DNA of 37,300 nt from a virus: the IMG/VR virus record IMGVR_UViG_3300042863_000552, positions 1 through 37,300 of that record; one strand, written 5' to 3'. The notes beneath the pieces are model-generated. The model searched no databases. It had not been told where the DNA came from and saw only the letters and a program-made list of their open reading frames with translations. The first letter of the stretch is position 1. The number at the start of each line of letters is the position of its first letter. Below, piece after piece: positions 37,233 through 37,300 of the stretch. A program made the position numbers and the translations under genes.

Positions 37233-37300
37233 GTAAATTTGTCGGTTGCCTTTCCAAAAGGTGTAACCGCTTATCTGTTGGTTAAAATCGAAGTATTCCA
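37146..37300 (-). CDS. Duplicated junction gene, window-end copy lacking its first base
   Basis: This is the same small gene as at 1-128 and begins one base before the window end (the A of ATG is absent). It reads through the duplicated unit and stops at TAA 37146-37148 after about 52 codons (final residues DLKCIGAV). Confidence 0.45.
   Translation of the reverse strand, partial: EYFDFNQQISGYTFWKGNRQIYRFEMYWSGLTPKQCFEKFDTDLKCIGAV
37174..37300. repeat. Terminal direct repeat, right copy
   Basis: Identical to positions 1-127 (see there). Confidence 0.9.

Noticed and set aside
1-37300. Stop-codon reassignment because of the internal TAA and TAG
   Set aside because: Two cases with two different stops and many normal TAA ends do not support a recoded genetic code.
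1-37300. CRISPR array, tRNA or rRNA genes
   Set aside because: No regular short repeats with unique spacers and no tRNA-like cloverleaf were noticed; the repeats at 30.2-32.5 kb differ in sequence and flank genes.
1-37300. Integrated prophage with attL/attR
   Set aside because: No integrase, repressor or host genes; the end repeats fit an assembly overlap.

Overview
The window is the complete genome of a tailed phage of a Bacteroidota host, most likely a flavobacterium, deposited as one contig. It is very AT-rich. Essentially every gene is on the minus strand, so transcription runs from high to low coordinates. Promoters fit the Bacteroidota pattern (TTTG, 18-20 nt, TAnnTTTG), ribosome-binding sites are weak, and genes are packed with ATGA or TAATG overlaps. 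The first 127 bases are repeated exactly at the end, as expected when an assembler leaves a k-mer overlap on a circular path, so the true molecule is probably a 37,173-bp circle or circularly permuted. A 59-bp tandem duplication sits at that junction and breaks a small gene.

Layout in transcription order. 37.1-33.1 kb is recombination and replication: a Rad52/Sak-like annealing protein, a DUF3127 single-strand-binding-like protein, a promoter with an attenuator-like leader, a DUF4373 initiator-like protein, a T7 gp4-type primase-helicase and an HTH protein. 32.9-29.9 kb holds a DUF1367 (YbcN-like) gene, then small unknown genes separated by five imperfect inverted repeats of 79-133 bp bounded by TAAC and GTTA boxes. 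They look like integron attC sites, so the stretch resembles a cassette array without an integrase (CALIN) inside a phage. 29.9-26.2 kb has a NinG-like nuclease, many small genes and a sigma-factor-like protein. 26.2-16.99 kb has a lipoprotein, the terminase subunits, a tail chaperone pair with a likely -1 frameshift on nine T, tail and baseplate proteins and the tape measure. 16.8-9.4 kb has the XkdF-like protease/scaffold, major capsid, probable tail tube, portal, connector and tail fibre. 9.4-8.1 kb is lysis: small membrane proteins and an M15-type endolysin.

Below 8.1 kb lies a 430-base gene-free stretch carrying two promoter-terminator units with no ORF, probably small RNAs. Accessory genes follow, including a lipoprotein with a C-terminal membrane segment that looks like a unimolecular spanin, and two small genes each broken by one in-frame stop. 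The map ends with a helicase-methyltransferase pair behind a leader that can form interleaved stems.

The long tape measure and the chaperone frameshift indicate a siphovirus. No integrase, repressor or excisionase was seen, which suggests a virulent life style. The late module is ordered terminase-tail-protease-capsid-portal, rather than the common terminase-portal-protease-capsid-tail.
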